Counted from the stretch's first letter, positions 53,345-62,573 are shown. The stretch is DNA of 64,000 bases from Vineibacter terrae (GCF_008039615.1 NZ_VDUZ01000034.1:1-64000); one strand, 5' to 3'. Made by a program: numbers and translations. Notes: a model not told the origin generated them from the letters alone.

Positions 53345-53360
53345 ATTCATATATATGAAT
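53345..53360. promoter_or_regulatory. Perfect 16-bp AT-rich palindrome, candidate operator
   Basis: ATTCATATATATGAAT is a perfect palindrome in the 313-base divergent region between the D-aminoacylase-like gene and the TRAP transporter genes. It lies 81 bases before the former and 217 before the latter. The surrounding 53334-53475 is conspicuously AT-rich, so promoters for both directions probably lie here. The IclR-type regulator encoded downstream is the obvious candidate binder; this is inference. Confidence 0.5.
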
Positions 53361-53577
53361 TTTAGATGGATCTCGAGAAGGAAATCTATACGCAGATGGC
53401 GACTGATGAGGGTCAATCGCCTGCAGGCAGCGTTCTGAGGTGGTCTGCGTGATTTCTATTTTTCGAAATTGCATAACAGGAGTGCGCAATACCACGTTGC
53501 GACGGCGCCTTTCAGGTCGCTAGCCTCGCGCAACGACTGACAAGAAATGGTCATCACATCCGTCAGGGAGGAAGAAA

Positions 53578-54600
53578 GTGGTTGGTTTCATCCAGTTGCG
53601 GCGGCGGCCGCTTTTGCTGTCGCTGGCGGCCGCATCCATCGCGGCGCCGTCGATCGCGCGGGCTCAGGGCAAGGTCGTGGTGCCGTTCGCGACATGGGGC
53701 AGCCCCACGCATGTCAACATCGTGAGCTTCCTCGGTGCCCTCGAGGCCGCATTGCAGCGCGACGCGGGGGGACGCATCACCGTGCGCCATTACCCTGCCG
53801 GACAACTGGCGCAGGACGTCGACATGCCCATCGCCATCCCGACCGGGAAGGTGAAGTTCGGGTGGATCACGGTCCTGAACTGGACGGGCCTCATCCGCGA
53901 TGTCGGTGCCCTGTCGCTGCCGACCGCGATGACGATGGAGAGCGGCGCCCAGGCGTCCGACATGCCCGGGGGGTTCAAGGAAGTCCTCGACAAGCAGTTT
54001 CGCGAACGCGGCGCGACGTTGCTGGCGATGACCGATATCGGCTCGCCTGCGATTGCGTCATCGAAGAAGATCGTCGGGCCTGACGACATGAAGGGGCTGC
54101 GCGTGCGCGCGCCTTCCGAGGGATTGGCCGAGCTGGTGAAGCAGCTCGGCGGCGCGCCTGTCGCCATTCCGTTTGGCGAGGTGTACACCGCCTTGCAGCA
54201 CGGCACCATCGACGCGGCTGTCATCGGCTTCCAGGGGATCCAATCGCAGCGCGTCTATGAGGTCAGCAAGTTCGCGATCGTGCCGGGGTCCTTCACCGGC
54301 ATGGGCATGCAGGGCTTCGCGGCCAACCTGCAGTGGTGGATGGGCCTCAACCCGAAAGACCGCGAGATCATCGCCAAGGCCATCCGTGAAGCGGAGCTCG
54401 CGTCCCGCGCGGCGATAATCAAGGACCGTGCCGGCCTTGCCGATCAGTACCGTCAGGAGGGCATGGATGTCACGATGCTCGACTCCTCCATGCCCCAGTT
54501 CGCCGCCTGGAAGCAGGCAACCGATCCCTTGCTTGCGAAAGGCGCCACCTTCAGCAAGGAGATCATGGCGCCCATCCTGGCGGCCGGAAACGGCAAATGA
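53578..54600 (+). CDS. TRAP transporter substrate-binding protein (DctP family)
   Basis: A 340-residue periplasmic protein starting with GTG after GGGAGGAAG. The signal peptide (residues 1-29, ending IARAQG) has a twin-arginine-like LRRRPLLLSL. Typical DctP stretches are GRITVRHYPAGQLAQDVDMP, KGLRVRAPSEGLAELVKQLG and VAIPFGEVYTALQHGTIDAA. The last contains residues around the carboxylate-binding Arg. It binds an organic acid and delivers it to the DctQM permease encoded next. Overlap with dctQ is four bases. Confidence 0.93.
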   Translation: MVGFIQLRRRPLLLSLAAASIAAPSIARAQGKVVVPFATWGSPTHVNIVSFLGALEAALQRDAGGRITVRHYPAGQLAQDVDMPIAIPTGKVKFGWITVLNWTGLIRDVGALSLPTAMTMESGAQASDMPGGFKEVLDKQFRERGATLLAMTDIGSPAIASSKKIVGPDDMKGLRVRAPSEGLAELVKQLGGAPVAIPFGEVYTALQHGTIDAAVIGFQGIQSQRVYEVSKFAIVPGSFTGMGMQGFAANLQWWMGLNPKDREIIAKAIREAELASRAAIIKDRAGLADQYRQEGMDVTMLDSSMPQFAAWKQATDPLLAKGATFSKEIMAPILAAGNGK

Positions 54601-55139
54601 CGGCCGAACCGGAAGCCGCGCCGGAAACCAACGAGAACAACCGCTTCTTCAGGCTCCTGAACCGGGTCAGCGATGCCGGTGTCATTGCCGGCGGCTGTGC
54701 CCTGATCGCGATCACCCTGATCGTCACGTACGACGTCATCGCGCGCTTCATCGGCCATCCCACCATCTGGGCCACGGAGATTTCGGGGTATCTGCTGATC
54801 GCGGTCGCCGTCCTTGGCGCCGCCGACACGCTGCGCCGCAACGAGCATTTTGCCATGACGCTGCTCGTCGACACCTTGCGCGGCCAGGTCCGCCGCTGGG
54901 TGTCGCTGGCGGCGTGGTGCGTGGTCCTGCTGCTCGTCGCAGGGCTGGTGCTGGGCATAGCGGCGCTGATCGCCAACTCGGCGCGCTTCGGGCTGCGGTC
55001 CTACACCATCCTGCAGGTTCCGCTTATCCTGCCGCAGATCGTTCTGCTCGTCGGCTTTGCGATCCTGGCGCTGGCGCTGGCGGGACGCGTCATCGCGCTG
55101 GTCCGGCAGTTGCGGACGCACACCACACGCCAGGAGTAG
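54597..55139 (+). CDS. TRAP transporter small permease (DctQ family)
   Basis: A 180-residue membrane protein with four hydrophobic helices. The first helices are interrupted by DVIARFIGHPTIWATEISGY, the DctQ consensus. The ATG overlaps the DctP stop and the next gene follows after six bases. It forms the membrane complex with DctM for sodium-driven uptake. Confidence 0.92.
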   Translation: MTAEPEAAPETNENNRFFRLLNRVSDAGVIAGGCALIAITLIVTYDVIARFIGHPTIWATEISGYLLIAVAVLGAADTLRRNEHFAMTLLVDTLRGQVRRWVSLAAWCVVLLLVAGLVLGIAALIANSARFGLRSYTILQVPLILPQIVLLVGFAILALALAGRVIALVRQLRTHTTRQE

Positions 55140-55145
55140 CGGCAC

Positions 55146-56420
55146 ATGCTGGCGCTGGTCGTCCTGCTGTTCTTCTTCGTTCTGATTCTTGCCGGCATGC
55201 CCATTTTCGGTGCGATGGGCACCGCCTCGCTCGCCGGTGTGATGCTGCTGGGAGAGAGCGATACGCCACTGCTCAACCTCGCGCTCACGATCTACCAGAC
55301 CCTTGGCAACTTCCTGCTGATCGCGGTGCCGCTCTACATCTACGCCGGCACGCTGATGGAAGTGGCAGGACTGAACGAGAAGCTGTTCAAGTTCGCTCGT
55401 GTATGGGTCGGCCGTGTCCCTGGCGGCCTCGGTGTCGCGACGGTCGTGGCCTGCGCCATCTTCGCGGCAATATGCGGCTCGTCGGTGGCGACGGCGGTAA
55501 CCATCGGGCTCGTTGCCTTTCCCGCGCTGGTGAAGGGAGGATACAAACCGCCCTTCAGCGGGGCGCTGATCGCTGCCGGCGGGACGCTGGGCATCCTCAT
55601 TCCGCCCAGCATCGCGATGATCATCTTCGGCGTGCTGACCGAGCAATCGATCGCGCAGCTTTTCGTCGCCGGTGCCTTGCCGGGAGTCCTGCTGGCGGCC
55701 CTGATGGCCCTCTACACCATGTTCTTCTCCAAGGTGGCGGCCGATCCCGAGCCGATCACATGGAAGGAGCGGATCGCCGTCACGCGTGAGGCGATATGGG
55801 TCCTGCTGCTGCCGGTGGGTGTGCTGGCCAGCATCTACAGCGGCTTGGCCACCGCGACGGAGGTCGCGGCGTTAGCCGTCGTCTATGTCATCGCCGTCGG
55901 GCTTTGGACTCGAACGCTGACACGCGCCCACTTCGTGGACGCCACGCTGCGGGCGACCCGCACCAGCGTCATGATCTTCATGATGATCGCCTTCGGGCAG
56001 GCGTTGACCGAGTTCTTCACCCTTACCGGATTGCCGCAGCTGGTGGTGGACCTCGTGGCGCAGGCCGGTCTGGGCTTCGTCGCGGTCGTGACGCTGATGG
56101 TGCTGATCTACATCCTGCTCGGCACCTTCCTGGAGGCGACCTCGATGCTTCTGGTCTCCGTGCCGATCATGTTTCCGCTGGCAAAGTCCATCGGCATGCA
56201 CCCGCTGGCTTTTGCCGTGTTCGTCGTGCTCGCTGTCGAGGTGGCGCAGATCCATCCGCCATTCGGGATCAACCTCTATGCCCTGTCGGGCGTCGGCAAG
56301 GTCCATATCGGCCGCATGTCGATCAGCGTCATTCCTTACGTGATCATGATGATCGGGATGATGTTTGCGATTGCGTTCTTTCCCGGCATAGCGACCTGGC
56401 TGCCGGGCACGATGCGGTAG
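55146..56420 (+). CDS. TRAP transporter large permease (DctM family)
   Basis: A 424-residue membrane protein with about twelve helices. Characteristic stretches are LAGMPIFGAMGTASLAGVML, CAIFAAICGSSVATAVTIG, GALIAAGGTLGILIPPSIAM and VAQIHPPFGINLYALSG. It is the channel subunit of the transporter. No terminator-like hairpin was seen in the 25 bases before the convergent IclR gene. Confidence 0.93.
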   Translation: MLALVVLLFFFVLILAGMPIFGAMGTASLAGVMLLGESDTPLLNLALTIYQTLGNFLLIAVPLYIYAGTLMEVAGLNEKLFKFARVWVGRVPGGLGVATVVACAIFAAICGSSVATAVTIGLVAFPALVKGGYKPPFSGALIAAGGTLGILIPPSIAMIIFGVLTEQSIAQLFVAGALPGVLLAALMALYTMFFSKVAADPEPITWKERIAVTREAIWVLLLPVGVLASIYSGLATATEVAALAVVYVIAVGLWTRTLTRAHFVDATLRATRTSVMIFMMIAFGQALTEFFTLTGLPQLVVDLVAQAGLGFVAVVTLMVLIYILLGTFLEATSMLLVSVPIMFPLAKSIGMHPLAFAVFVVLAVEVAQIHPPFGINLYALSGVGKVHIGRMSISVIPYVIMMIGMMFAIAFFPGIATWLPGTMR

Positions 56421-56445
56421 GCTGCCCAATCATCGTGTCGCGAGG

Positions 56446-57222
56446 TCAGGTCGGCGACAGGTGACGGGCGATGGCGCTGCGCATCAGGCGTACGATCTCG
56501 CGTTCACGGGCCTGTAGCCGGTCGACCGGCCCACCGGCACCGACCACCACCGGCCGATCGGCGGAGGCTGTCGGCAGCGCCATGGCGATGATGCCGCTGC
56601 CGGCGATATACGTTCCATAGGAGCGGGCGTAGCCGATGACGCGGACCTCCTCGACGATGCTGAGCAGATCGTCGACGTCGACAGGCTTGTCGGTGGCCGA
56701 TCGGTTGACACGATCGACGATGGCGCGGATCTCAGTATTGTCGTAGCCGCTGAGCAGCGCCCAGCCCATGCCGGATCCGCACAGTGGCCGCAGCGTGCCG
56801 GGCGGAACGTTGAGCATGATCGGGTAGATGCCCGGAATGCTGTGCACGTACTGTACGTCGAGATCATTGCGGGTTCCCAGGATGATGGTCTCGCCGATCT
56901 GGCTATGCATGTCGCCCATCAGCGCCATCAGCTTGCCTTTGCCGAAGAACACTCCATGCAAGTACTCTGATATGATGGCGATGCGCACCGTTGGAAAATA
57001 GGTGCGGCCGGCGCGCTCGAAGCTGAGGTATCCGAGCTGGACCATGCTCTTGAGCAGCGCGGCGGTGCTTGACGGCGGATAGTCCAGGCGCTTGGCGATT
57101 TCGATGGCGGCCAGCGGCTTGCGCACGTCGTTGAACGCTTCGAGGACCTCGAAGACGCGGCCAACCGACTTGACGACAGAGCGCTCGTTTTCCGGGACGT
57201 GCGGCGGCACGGGCTTTTTCAT
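56446..57222 (-). CDS. IclR-family transcriptional regulator
   Basis: A 258-residue regulator. The winged helix N-terminal domain reads KSVGRVFEVLEAFNDVRKPL and IEIAKRLDYPPSSTAALLKS. The C-terminal effector domain has PPGTLRPLCGSGMGWALLSG and IVEEVRVIGYARSYGTYIAG. The gene lies convergent to dctM and next to the enolase-superfamily gene. It most likely controls the surrounding transport and catabolic genes in response to the substrate. No clear ribosome-binding site precedes the ATG at 57222. Confidence 0.9.
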   Translation of the reverse strand: MKKPVPPHVPENERSVVKSVGRVFEVLEAFNDVRKPLAAIEIAKRLDYPPSSTAALLKSMVQLGYLSFERAGRTYFPTVRIAIISEYLHGVFFGKGKLMALMGDMHSQIGETIILGTRNDLDVQYVHSIPGIYPIMLNVPPGTLRPLCGSGMGWALLSGYDNTEIRAIVDRVNRSATDKPVDVDDLLSIVEEVRVIGYARSYGTYIAGSGIIAMALPTASADRPVVVGAGGPVDRLQAREREIVRLMRSAIARHLSPT

Positions 57223-57333
57223 GATGGGGTTGTCGCGGCCATCTTTCGTGATCGTTGATCATCGATACCGTGGATGTCCAATAGCACCGCTTTCCACGCC
57301 GCGTCACGCCCGTCCTCTGCGACAGCGATGTGC

Positions 57334-58422
57334 TCAACCGACGCGATACAGCCGGACGGCATACGGATCGGGCACGCAGCCCAGACCCGGGCCCTGCGGC
57401 ACCGAGACCCGGCCGTTGGCGGGCGTCACGGCCGCGCCCATCGGCTCGGCGGCGAGCTCGACGTAGTAGCGTTCCAGCAGCGGCACCTCCAGCGCGGCGG
57501 CGAGGTGCAGCGTGTGCACGTAGCCGGGGCCGATCATGAAGCAGTGCGGCATGAACTGCACGTCGTGCGCTTCCGCCAGGGCGGCGATCTTCAGCGCCTC
57601 GCTCAGCCCGTGCGCCTTGGCGATGTCGGGCTGGACGAAATCGACGGCGCCGGCCTCGAGCATCACCCGATAGTCCGCCAGGCTGCCGGCGTTCTCGCCG
57701 GCCGCGATCGGGATCGTCGTCGATCGCCGCAGCGCGGCCAGCGCGTGCATGTTCTCGGGCGGCCAGGTCGGCTCCTCCAGCCACATCAGGTCGTAGGGCT
57801 CCAGGCGCCGGGCGTTGCACCTGGCTTCGGCCAACGACCACGGGCAGTTGGTGTCGAGCATCAGCGCGATCTCGCGCCCGGCCGCGGCGCGCGCGGCCGG
57901 CACTGTCTCCACCAGCACCTCGTGCAGCTTCACGGCACCGTAGCCTTCCCTCACTGCCCGTTCGACCGTGTCGGCGGCGGCGCGCGGCTCACCGTATCGG
58001 GTCAGGCTGGCGTAGAGCGGAATCTCGTTGCGGCCGGCGCCGCCCAGCAGGCGATACAGCGGCAGGCCGGCAGCCTGCCCGAGGATGTCCCACAATGCGA
58101 GGTCGACCGCCGAGACGCAGAAAGCCATCACGCCGACGCGGCCGAAATTGTGGTGCAGCCTTTCCAGCTCCCGCTTGATGGCGCTGATTTGCGTGGCGTC
58201 GCGGCCGAGCAGCACCGGCGCGACATGCGTGTCGAACAGCGCCTTGAGCGCCAGCTCGCCGTTCTTGGTGAAGACCTCGCCCCAGCCGCTCAGGCCCTGG
58301 TCGGTGTCGATGCGCACCATCAGCGTCTGGAAGGCCTTGCGATCGCCGCTGCCACGCCAGATGCCGCCATGGTCCTCGAACGGGATCGCCAGCAGGATCG
58401 ACTCGACACGCGTGATCTTCAT
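57334..58422 (-). CDS. Mandelate racemase/muconate lactonizing enzyme-type (enolase superfamily) protein
   Basis: A 362-residue TIM-barrel dehydratase or racemase. Metal ligands are placed in IALMLDTNCPW (Asp), LMWLEEPTWPP (Glu) and AAGENAGSLADYR (Glu). The catalytic strand 2 region reads GAVKLHEV, where most relatives have KxK; the second Lys appears to be His. FMPHCFMIGPGYV carries the distal His. GGGAG precedes the ATG. It follows the regulator on the same strand and probably acts on a hydroxy-acid or lactone intermediate of the neighbouring pathway. Confidence 0.88.
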   Translation of the reverse strand: MKITRVESILLAIPFEDHGGIWRGSGDRKAFQTLMVRIDTDQGLSGWGEVFTKNGELALKALFDTHVAPVLLGRDATQISAIKRELERLHHNFGRVGVMAFCVSAVDLALWDILGQAAGLPLYRLLGGAGRNEIPLYASLTRYGEPRAAADTVERAVREGYGAVKLHEVLVETVPAARAAAGREIALMLDTNCPWSLAEARCNARRLEPYDLMWLEEPTWPPENMHALAALRRSTTIPIAAGENAGSLADYRVMLEAGAVDFVQPDIAKAHGLSEALKIAALAEAHDVQFMPHCFMIGPGYVHTLHLAAALEVPLLERYYVELAAEPMGAAVTPANGRVSVPQGPGLGCVPDPYAVRLYRVG

Positions 58423-58481
58423 GACGTTCTCCCGGCTGGCTCCTCTTCCCACGGCGGGAAGGGCGGGGCATGAGCGCGCAA

Positions 58482-60389
58482 TCAGGGCGGCGATGGCCGC
58501 GGCGGCAGCTTGACGATCTTGGCGCCGGACGGCTCGCCGCCGGCCTGAGGCACGGCGCCTCCCGCCGGCCCTGGCACGCGCGGGACAGGCTCGGGGCGCG
58601 TCGATGAAGCCTCGGCGTCGGGCGTCGGAGCGCCTGCGTGCCCGGACGGACGCAGCGCGCGCCACCGCGCCATTGCCGTCTCGTACTCGTCGGCAGGTGT
58701 CGGCGCGTTGCCCGCCTCCTCGACGGGCGGCGCCGTCGCGGCCACGTCACCGCGCGCCATCCGCGACAGGGATTGCAGCGTCGTCGGCCCGGTGATGCGC
58801 GCGGGTGCGGTCAGGTCGGGCCTGGTCGAGCGCACCGGCCACGGCACCTCGAGCTCGTGGGGCGGCGTGACCGGCTCGTCAGCGCTGAGCGGCCGGTCGC
58901 GACCTCGACGCGCCGGCCGTCGCTTGCCGAACCGCTGCGGCTCGACGACCTCGACAGCCAACGCCTGCGCGGCCGCCAGGCCCATCAGCAGCATGAACGT
59001 CACCGCGACGGCCGGCATCTGGATGCCGAAATCGACCGCCGAATGCGCGCCGACCTGGGCAGCGATCGCGACGGCCACGATCGAGGTGATGGCCGCGCGG
59101 GCCCGGAAGAGCATGCTGGCGAGGCACAGGCCGACGCTGGCGCCGATCAGCACCAGGCTGAGCGCCAAGGCGGGAAGGCCGCCTTCGACCGCAAGCTCGA
59201 CATAGGTGTTGTGCGCCAGGTCGACATAGTTGTCGAAGACCGCGTTCCCGTCATTGGCGAGGTTGAAGGCGGTGCCGAAGCTGCCCAGGCCCTGCCCCAC
59301 CCATGGATGTGCCGTCACCGCGGCGACGGCGGTGCTGAACACGGCCGCCCGGGCCTCGGGGCCCTGATCTGTTGTCATCAGGCGCTTGGCCAGGAAATCG
59401 CCGCTCAACATCAGGATGCCGGCGACGGCGGCGCCGGCGAGCAGCGCGCCGATCAGGAACGTGCGCGGCCTGATCTCACGCGCGACCAGCAGGCCCACGG
59501 CAAACACGGCCAGGGCCAGCACCAGGCTGGCCACGCCGGCACGTGAGCCCGTGAGAGTGACGGCGACCAGTCCCGTGAGGATGGCGGCGATCGCAATGTA
59601 CAGCGATGCCGATGCCTGCTCGGAGAGCATGAGCAGGAAGCGCTGCGCCGTCTGTCGGCGGCGGGTGAAGCGCTGCAGCTCCGTCATCAGCGGCACGAGG
59701 CCGACAAGCACCGCAATGCCGGCATAGGTCGCGTAGGCATTGCGGTTGACGAAGGTGGCGGTGACGCTGTCGGGGTAGGCTTCCTTGTCGAACCACAGGA
59801 TGCTGCGATCACCGGCGAAATGAATGAACAGGCCGTAGAAGGCGTAGGCGAAGCCGGCCAGGCAGATGGCCCAGAATCCCAGCCATGCCCGCCGCCGATC
59901 CCGTCCCAGCTCCAATGCCAGCAGGAAGACCCCGCCATAGGCGACGATCTTCATGATCATTGTCCGGCTGGCAGCGGGATCGAGGCTGATGGTTCCCGTC
60001 AGCTTCTCGCCCAGCGCCGCGGCCGCCTGGGCCCAGGCGACGTGAGCCCAGGCGCCACCCAGCTCGGGTGAGCTCTGCACCCAGTACCAGGCGATGAGGA
60101 TCACGAAGCCTGTGGCCAGCAGCGCGGCATGCCGATCGATCAGCCGGGCATGCGAGGGGCGGCGCTTGCCGCGCGGCGTGCGCGTGCTGTCGTCGGCGAC
60201 GGCGGGCGCCGTTCCCGGCAGCAGCGCCTCGTAGAGGCGGCTGACGCCCCAGAGCAGCAGCAGCAGCCCGACGGCAAGCGACAGCGCGCTCCAGGGCAGG
60301 GGACGGTTCGATGCCAACGGCAGCGGCGACAGGCAGACGACGGCCAGCAGGGCCCAGAAGATCAATGAGGACATGTCGGACAAGCGCAT
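58482..60389 (-). CDS. O-antigen ligase/polymerase (Wzy_C) family membrane protein
   Basis: A large integral membrane protein, about 635 residues, with ten or more helices. The Wzy_C/WaaL region shows ATFVNRNAYATYAGIA, TGSRAGVASLVLALAVF, TAHPWVGQGLGSFGTAFN and VDLAHNTYVELAVEGGLPAL. The last 150 residues are Pro/Ala/Arg-rich and disordered (RRPARRGRDRPL to the end VKLPPRPSPP), unusual for the family. It would join or polymerise lipopolysaccharide or exopolysaccharide repeat units in the periplasm. The start is uncertain: ATG at 60389 or 60374, or GTG at 60425. Divergent from the nucleotidyltransferase gene. Confidence 0.85.
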   Translation of the reverse strand: MRLSDMSSLIFWALLAVVCLSPLPLASNRPLPWSALSLAVGLLLLLWGVSRLYEALLPGTAPAVADDSTRTPRGKRRPSHARLIDRHAALLATGFVILIAWYWVQSSPELGGAWAHVAWAQAAAALGEKLTGTISLDPAASRTMIMKIVAYGGVFLLALELGRDRRRAWLGFWAICLAGFAYAFYGLFIHFAGDRSILWFDKEAYPDSVTATFVNRNAYATYAGIAVLVGLVPLMTELQRFTRRRQTAQRFLLMLSEQASASLYIAIAAILTGLVAVTLTGSRAGVASLVLALAVFAVGLLVAREIRPRTFLIGALLAGAAVAGILMLSGDFLAKRLMTTDQGPEARAAVFSTAVAAVTAHPWVGQGLGSFGTAFNLANDGNAVFDNYVDLAHNTYVELAVEGGLPALALSLVLIGASVGLCLASMLFRARAAITSIVAVAIAAQVGAHSAVDFGIQMPAVAVTFMLLMGLAAAQALAVEVVEPQRFGKRRPARRGRDRPLSADEPVTPPHELEVPWPVRSTRPDLTAPARITGPTTLQSLSRMARGDVAATAPPVEEAGNAPTPADEYETAMARWRALRPSGHAGAPTPDAEASSTRPEPVPRVPGPAGGAVPQAGGEPSGAKIVKLPPRPSPP

Positions 60390-60512
60390 CCCGCGGCTTG
60401 GCCGCGGTGGTTGCTGATATTCCACCTTAGCATATGCCTATGATACGTTGCCATAATTGAGCATAAACCGTCACGAGACCCGGAAGCGTGCTCAGGTAGG
60501 GGTGGAAGGGGG

Positions 60513-61637
60513 ATGCCGGCCCGCATCGATGTCGCCTCAGCGCGTGAGCCGCTGTCGCCGGACGCCGCGTCCCTGCTGCTGTGGCGCACGGTGCTGACCG
60601 GCGCCGTGGACGCGGAGGCCGTCGACCCGCCGACCGCGGACATGGTGCGGATGCTGGCCCGGCGGCTGACGGCGCGCTGCTCGGCCGGCTGGGCGGCGTC
60701 CCTGCTGGCGCCGCTGACGCCGTTGCTGGGCGGGCCGGTGATCGACCCGGCGGCAGCGGCAGCGTCGGTGCTGCTCTCCAGGCTGACGCTGGCGGCCCAG
60801 GTCACGGCCTTGCGGCGCATGACCGAGGCTGGGCTGCACCCGATCGTTCTCAAGGGCCTGGCCAACGCGCATCGGATCTATGATACGCCGACGCCGCGCG
60901 TGCTGGGCGATCTCGACGTGCTGCTGCCGCGCGCCGAGATCGGCGCCGCCATCGACGTGTTCACGCCGCTGGGCTACCGCTTCGGCAGCGCGCGGCGCAC
61001 GCGCTGGGGCTTCGTGTCCGACGCCAGCTACGTGCCCTTCCATTCCCCTGACGGCGTCACCAATATCGACCTTCATGTCCAGCCCGATGCCTGGCCCCTG
61101 CCGCTGGGGCTGGCGGCCGACGATGTTCGCGCCGGCGCCAGGACGCTCACCATTGCGGATGGCGTGGTCCGCATGCCCTGCGACGAGCATGTGCTGCTGA
61201 TCTGCCTCTCGAACATCGCCAAGGACCGCTTCGACTGGCGGTGCATGTCCAAGGCGATCGACGTGGCCCGCCTCCTCGTGCGCCATGGCCAGGCGTTGGA
61301 CTGGCGCGAGATCGAAGATCGTGCCGCGCGCGCCCGCCTGCGCCGGCCGCTGGATGCGCTGCTCGCGCTGCTGACGGCGCTGGGCCTGCCGGCCGCGCTG
61401 GTGCCGCGCACCGTGATGGCGCCCCGTGGGCTCGCCGGCCGGACATGGCGGCGCATCGTGGCCGACTGGCGCAGCGTGTTCGCCGGCGAGCTCTCGGGCG
61501 GCGACCTGCTGTGGCGGGATCTGACCCTGGCCCAGACGCCCGCGACCTTCGCGCGTTTCAACTGGTGGCGCGTGAAGGGCCTGGTACGGCCGGCGGACGG
61601 GGTTCCGCCGGAGGCCCGTGCGCGCGGGCTTGCCTGA
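60513..61637 (+). CDS. Nucleotidyltransferase family protein (NTP_transf_5-like)
   Basis: A 374-residue protein whose central part GLHPIVLKGLANAHRIYDTP followed by RVLGDLDVLLPRAEIGAAI is the NTP_transf_5 pattern (KG...GDLDVLV). Later ITNIDLHVQPDAW-like and SNIAKDRFDWRCMSKAIDVA segments fit. These proteins often accompany polysaccharide or peptide-modification loci, here divergent from an O-antigen ligase-like gene. Catalytic function is unproven. Confidence 0.82.
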   Translation: MPARIDVASAREPLSPDAASLLLWRTVLTGAVDAEAVDPPTADMVRMLARRLTARCSAGWAASLLAPLTPLLGGPVIDPAAAAASVLLSRLTLAAQVTALRRMTEAGLHPIVLKGLANAHRIYDTPTPRVLGDLDVLLPRAEIGAAIDVFTPLGYRFGSARRTRWGFVSDASYVPFHSPDGVTNIDLHVQPDAWPLPLGLAADDVRAGARTLTIADGVVRMPCDEHVLLICLSNIAKDRFDWRCMSKAIDVARLLVRHGQALDWREIEDRAARARLRRPLDALLALLTALGLPAALVPRTVMAPRGLAGRTWRRIVADWRSVFAGELSGGDLLWRDLTLAQTPATFARFNWWRVKGLVRPADGVPPEARARGLA

Positions 61638-61755
61638 TTCAGGCGGTCGGGGCGTAGCAGGCCGTGCTGGGCCAGCATGGTCGTCGCCTCGATATCGCCA
61701 CCGTCATTGTGGAAGGCGGGCGCGCCGGCGCCGAACAGCGTTGCGTGGTACGACA

Positions 61756-61772
61756 TATCGCGAAACGCGATA
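61756..61772. terminator. Small hairpin between convergent genes
   Basis: TATCGCG-AAA-CGCGATA is a perfect 7-bp stem with three-base loop. Flanking GTGGTA and TACCAC allow some extension with a bulge. It lies between the convergent nucleotidyltransferase and phosphotransferase genes and may be a bidirectional terminator, though no U-run follows. The rest of the 144-base gap holds nothing else convincing. Confidence 0.35.
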
Positions 61773-61781
61773 CCACTATCG

Positions 61782-62573
61782 TCAGAAGAACTCGTCGAGC
61801 AGCCGGTAGAAGTCCAGCTTGCCGCGATCGATGGCGCCGCCGTAGTGGCGCAGGAACGGCTCGGTCCATTCTTCGCCGAGATTGTAGCGGATGCTCCAGC
61901 AAGCCAGCGCCAGGTCCTGATGGCGGTCCGCGACGCCCAGCCGTCCGCAATCGATGAATCCGGTGAACAGGCCGGCATCCACCAGCAGATTGGGCAGGCA
62001 TGCGTCGCCATGCGTGACCGCGAGATCTTCCCCTTGCGGCCGCCGTGCTGTGAGCTCTTCGACAAGGTCCGACGCGGTGCGGCCCAGGCGCTCGTCGTCG
62101 AAATCGCTTTCGTCGACGACGCCGGCGGCGACGCGGGCCCGTGCCTGGGCGATCCGCTGCTGCAGGCGGTGGTCAAACGGGCAGGTCGCAATGTCGATCC
62201 GGTGCAGATCGCGCAGCGCGCCGGCAGCCAGCGCGACGATCCGGCTCGGCTCCAGCTGAGCCGAGGAGGCAAGGTCGCGACCCGGCACGGCCGTCGTCAG
62301 CAGCCAGCTGCGGCCCTCATCGAGGGCTTCTGCCAGCACTCGGGCGGCAGCGACATGCCGGCTCGCCAGCCAGCGCAGCCGGGCAGCCTCCCCGGGCAGC
62401 TCGCTGAACGGGCCGGCGGGCTCGGTCTTCGCGAACAGCGTCGGGCGTCCTTCCGCTTCGAGGCGAAACACCAGCGCGTCGGAATGGCCGATGGTCTGCC
62501 GGTGCCAGGCATAGCCTTGCAGATCCGACTGCCATGCACGCGGCGTCGTCAGGGGAGGGCGAGACGAGGTCAT
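61782..62573 (-). CDS. APH(3')-type aminoglycoside O-phosphotransferase
   Basis: A 263-residue kinase. It shows the Brenner motif AVTHGDACLPNLLVDAGLF, followed by TGFIDCGRLGVADRHQDLAL with the metal-binding Asp, and the C-terminal DFYRLLDEFF, nearly as in APH(3')-II. LTTAVPGRDLASS and the N-terminal HSDALVFRLEAEGRPTLFAK complete the ATP lobe. It probably phosphorylates the 3'-hydroxyl of kanamycin-like aminoglycosides, although chromosomal relatives may have other substrates. No mobile element is adjacent. The start at 62573 gives the normal family length. Confidence 0.9.
   Translation of the reverse strand: MTSSRPPLTTPRAWQSDLQGYAWHRQTIGHSDALVFRLEAEGRPTLFAKTEPAGPFSELPGEAARLRWLASRHVAAARVLAEALDEGRSWLLTTAVPGRDLASSAQLEPSRIVALAAGALRDLHRIDIATCPFDHRLQQRIAQARARVAAGVVDESDFDDERLGRTASDLVEELTARRPQGEDLAVTHGDACLPNLLVDAGLFTGFIDCGRLGVADRHQDLALACWSIRYNLGEEWTEPFLRHYGGAIDRGKLDFYRLLDEFF

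Noticed and set aside
61630-61756. Short minus-strand frame starting MSYHATLFGAGAP after the phosphotransferase
   Set aside because: It has no stop codon near a natural end and continues antisense through the nucleotidyltransferase gene.
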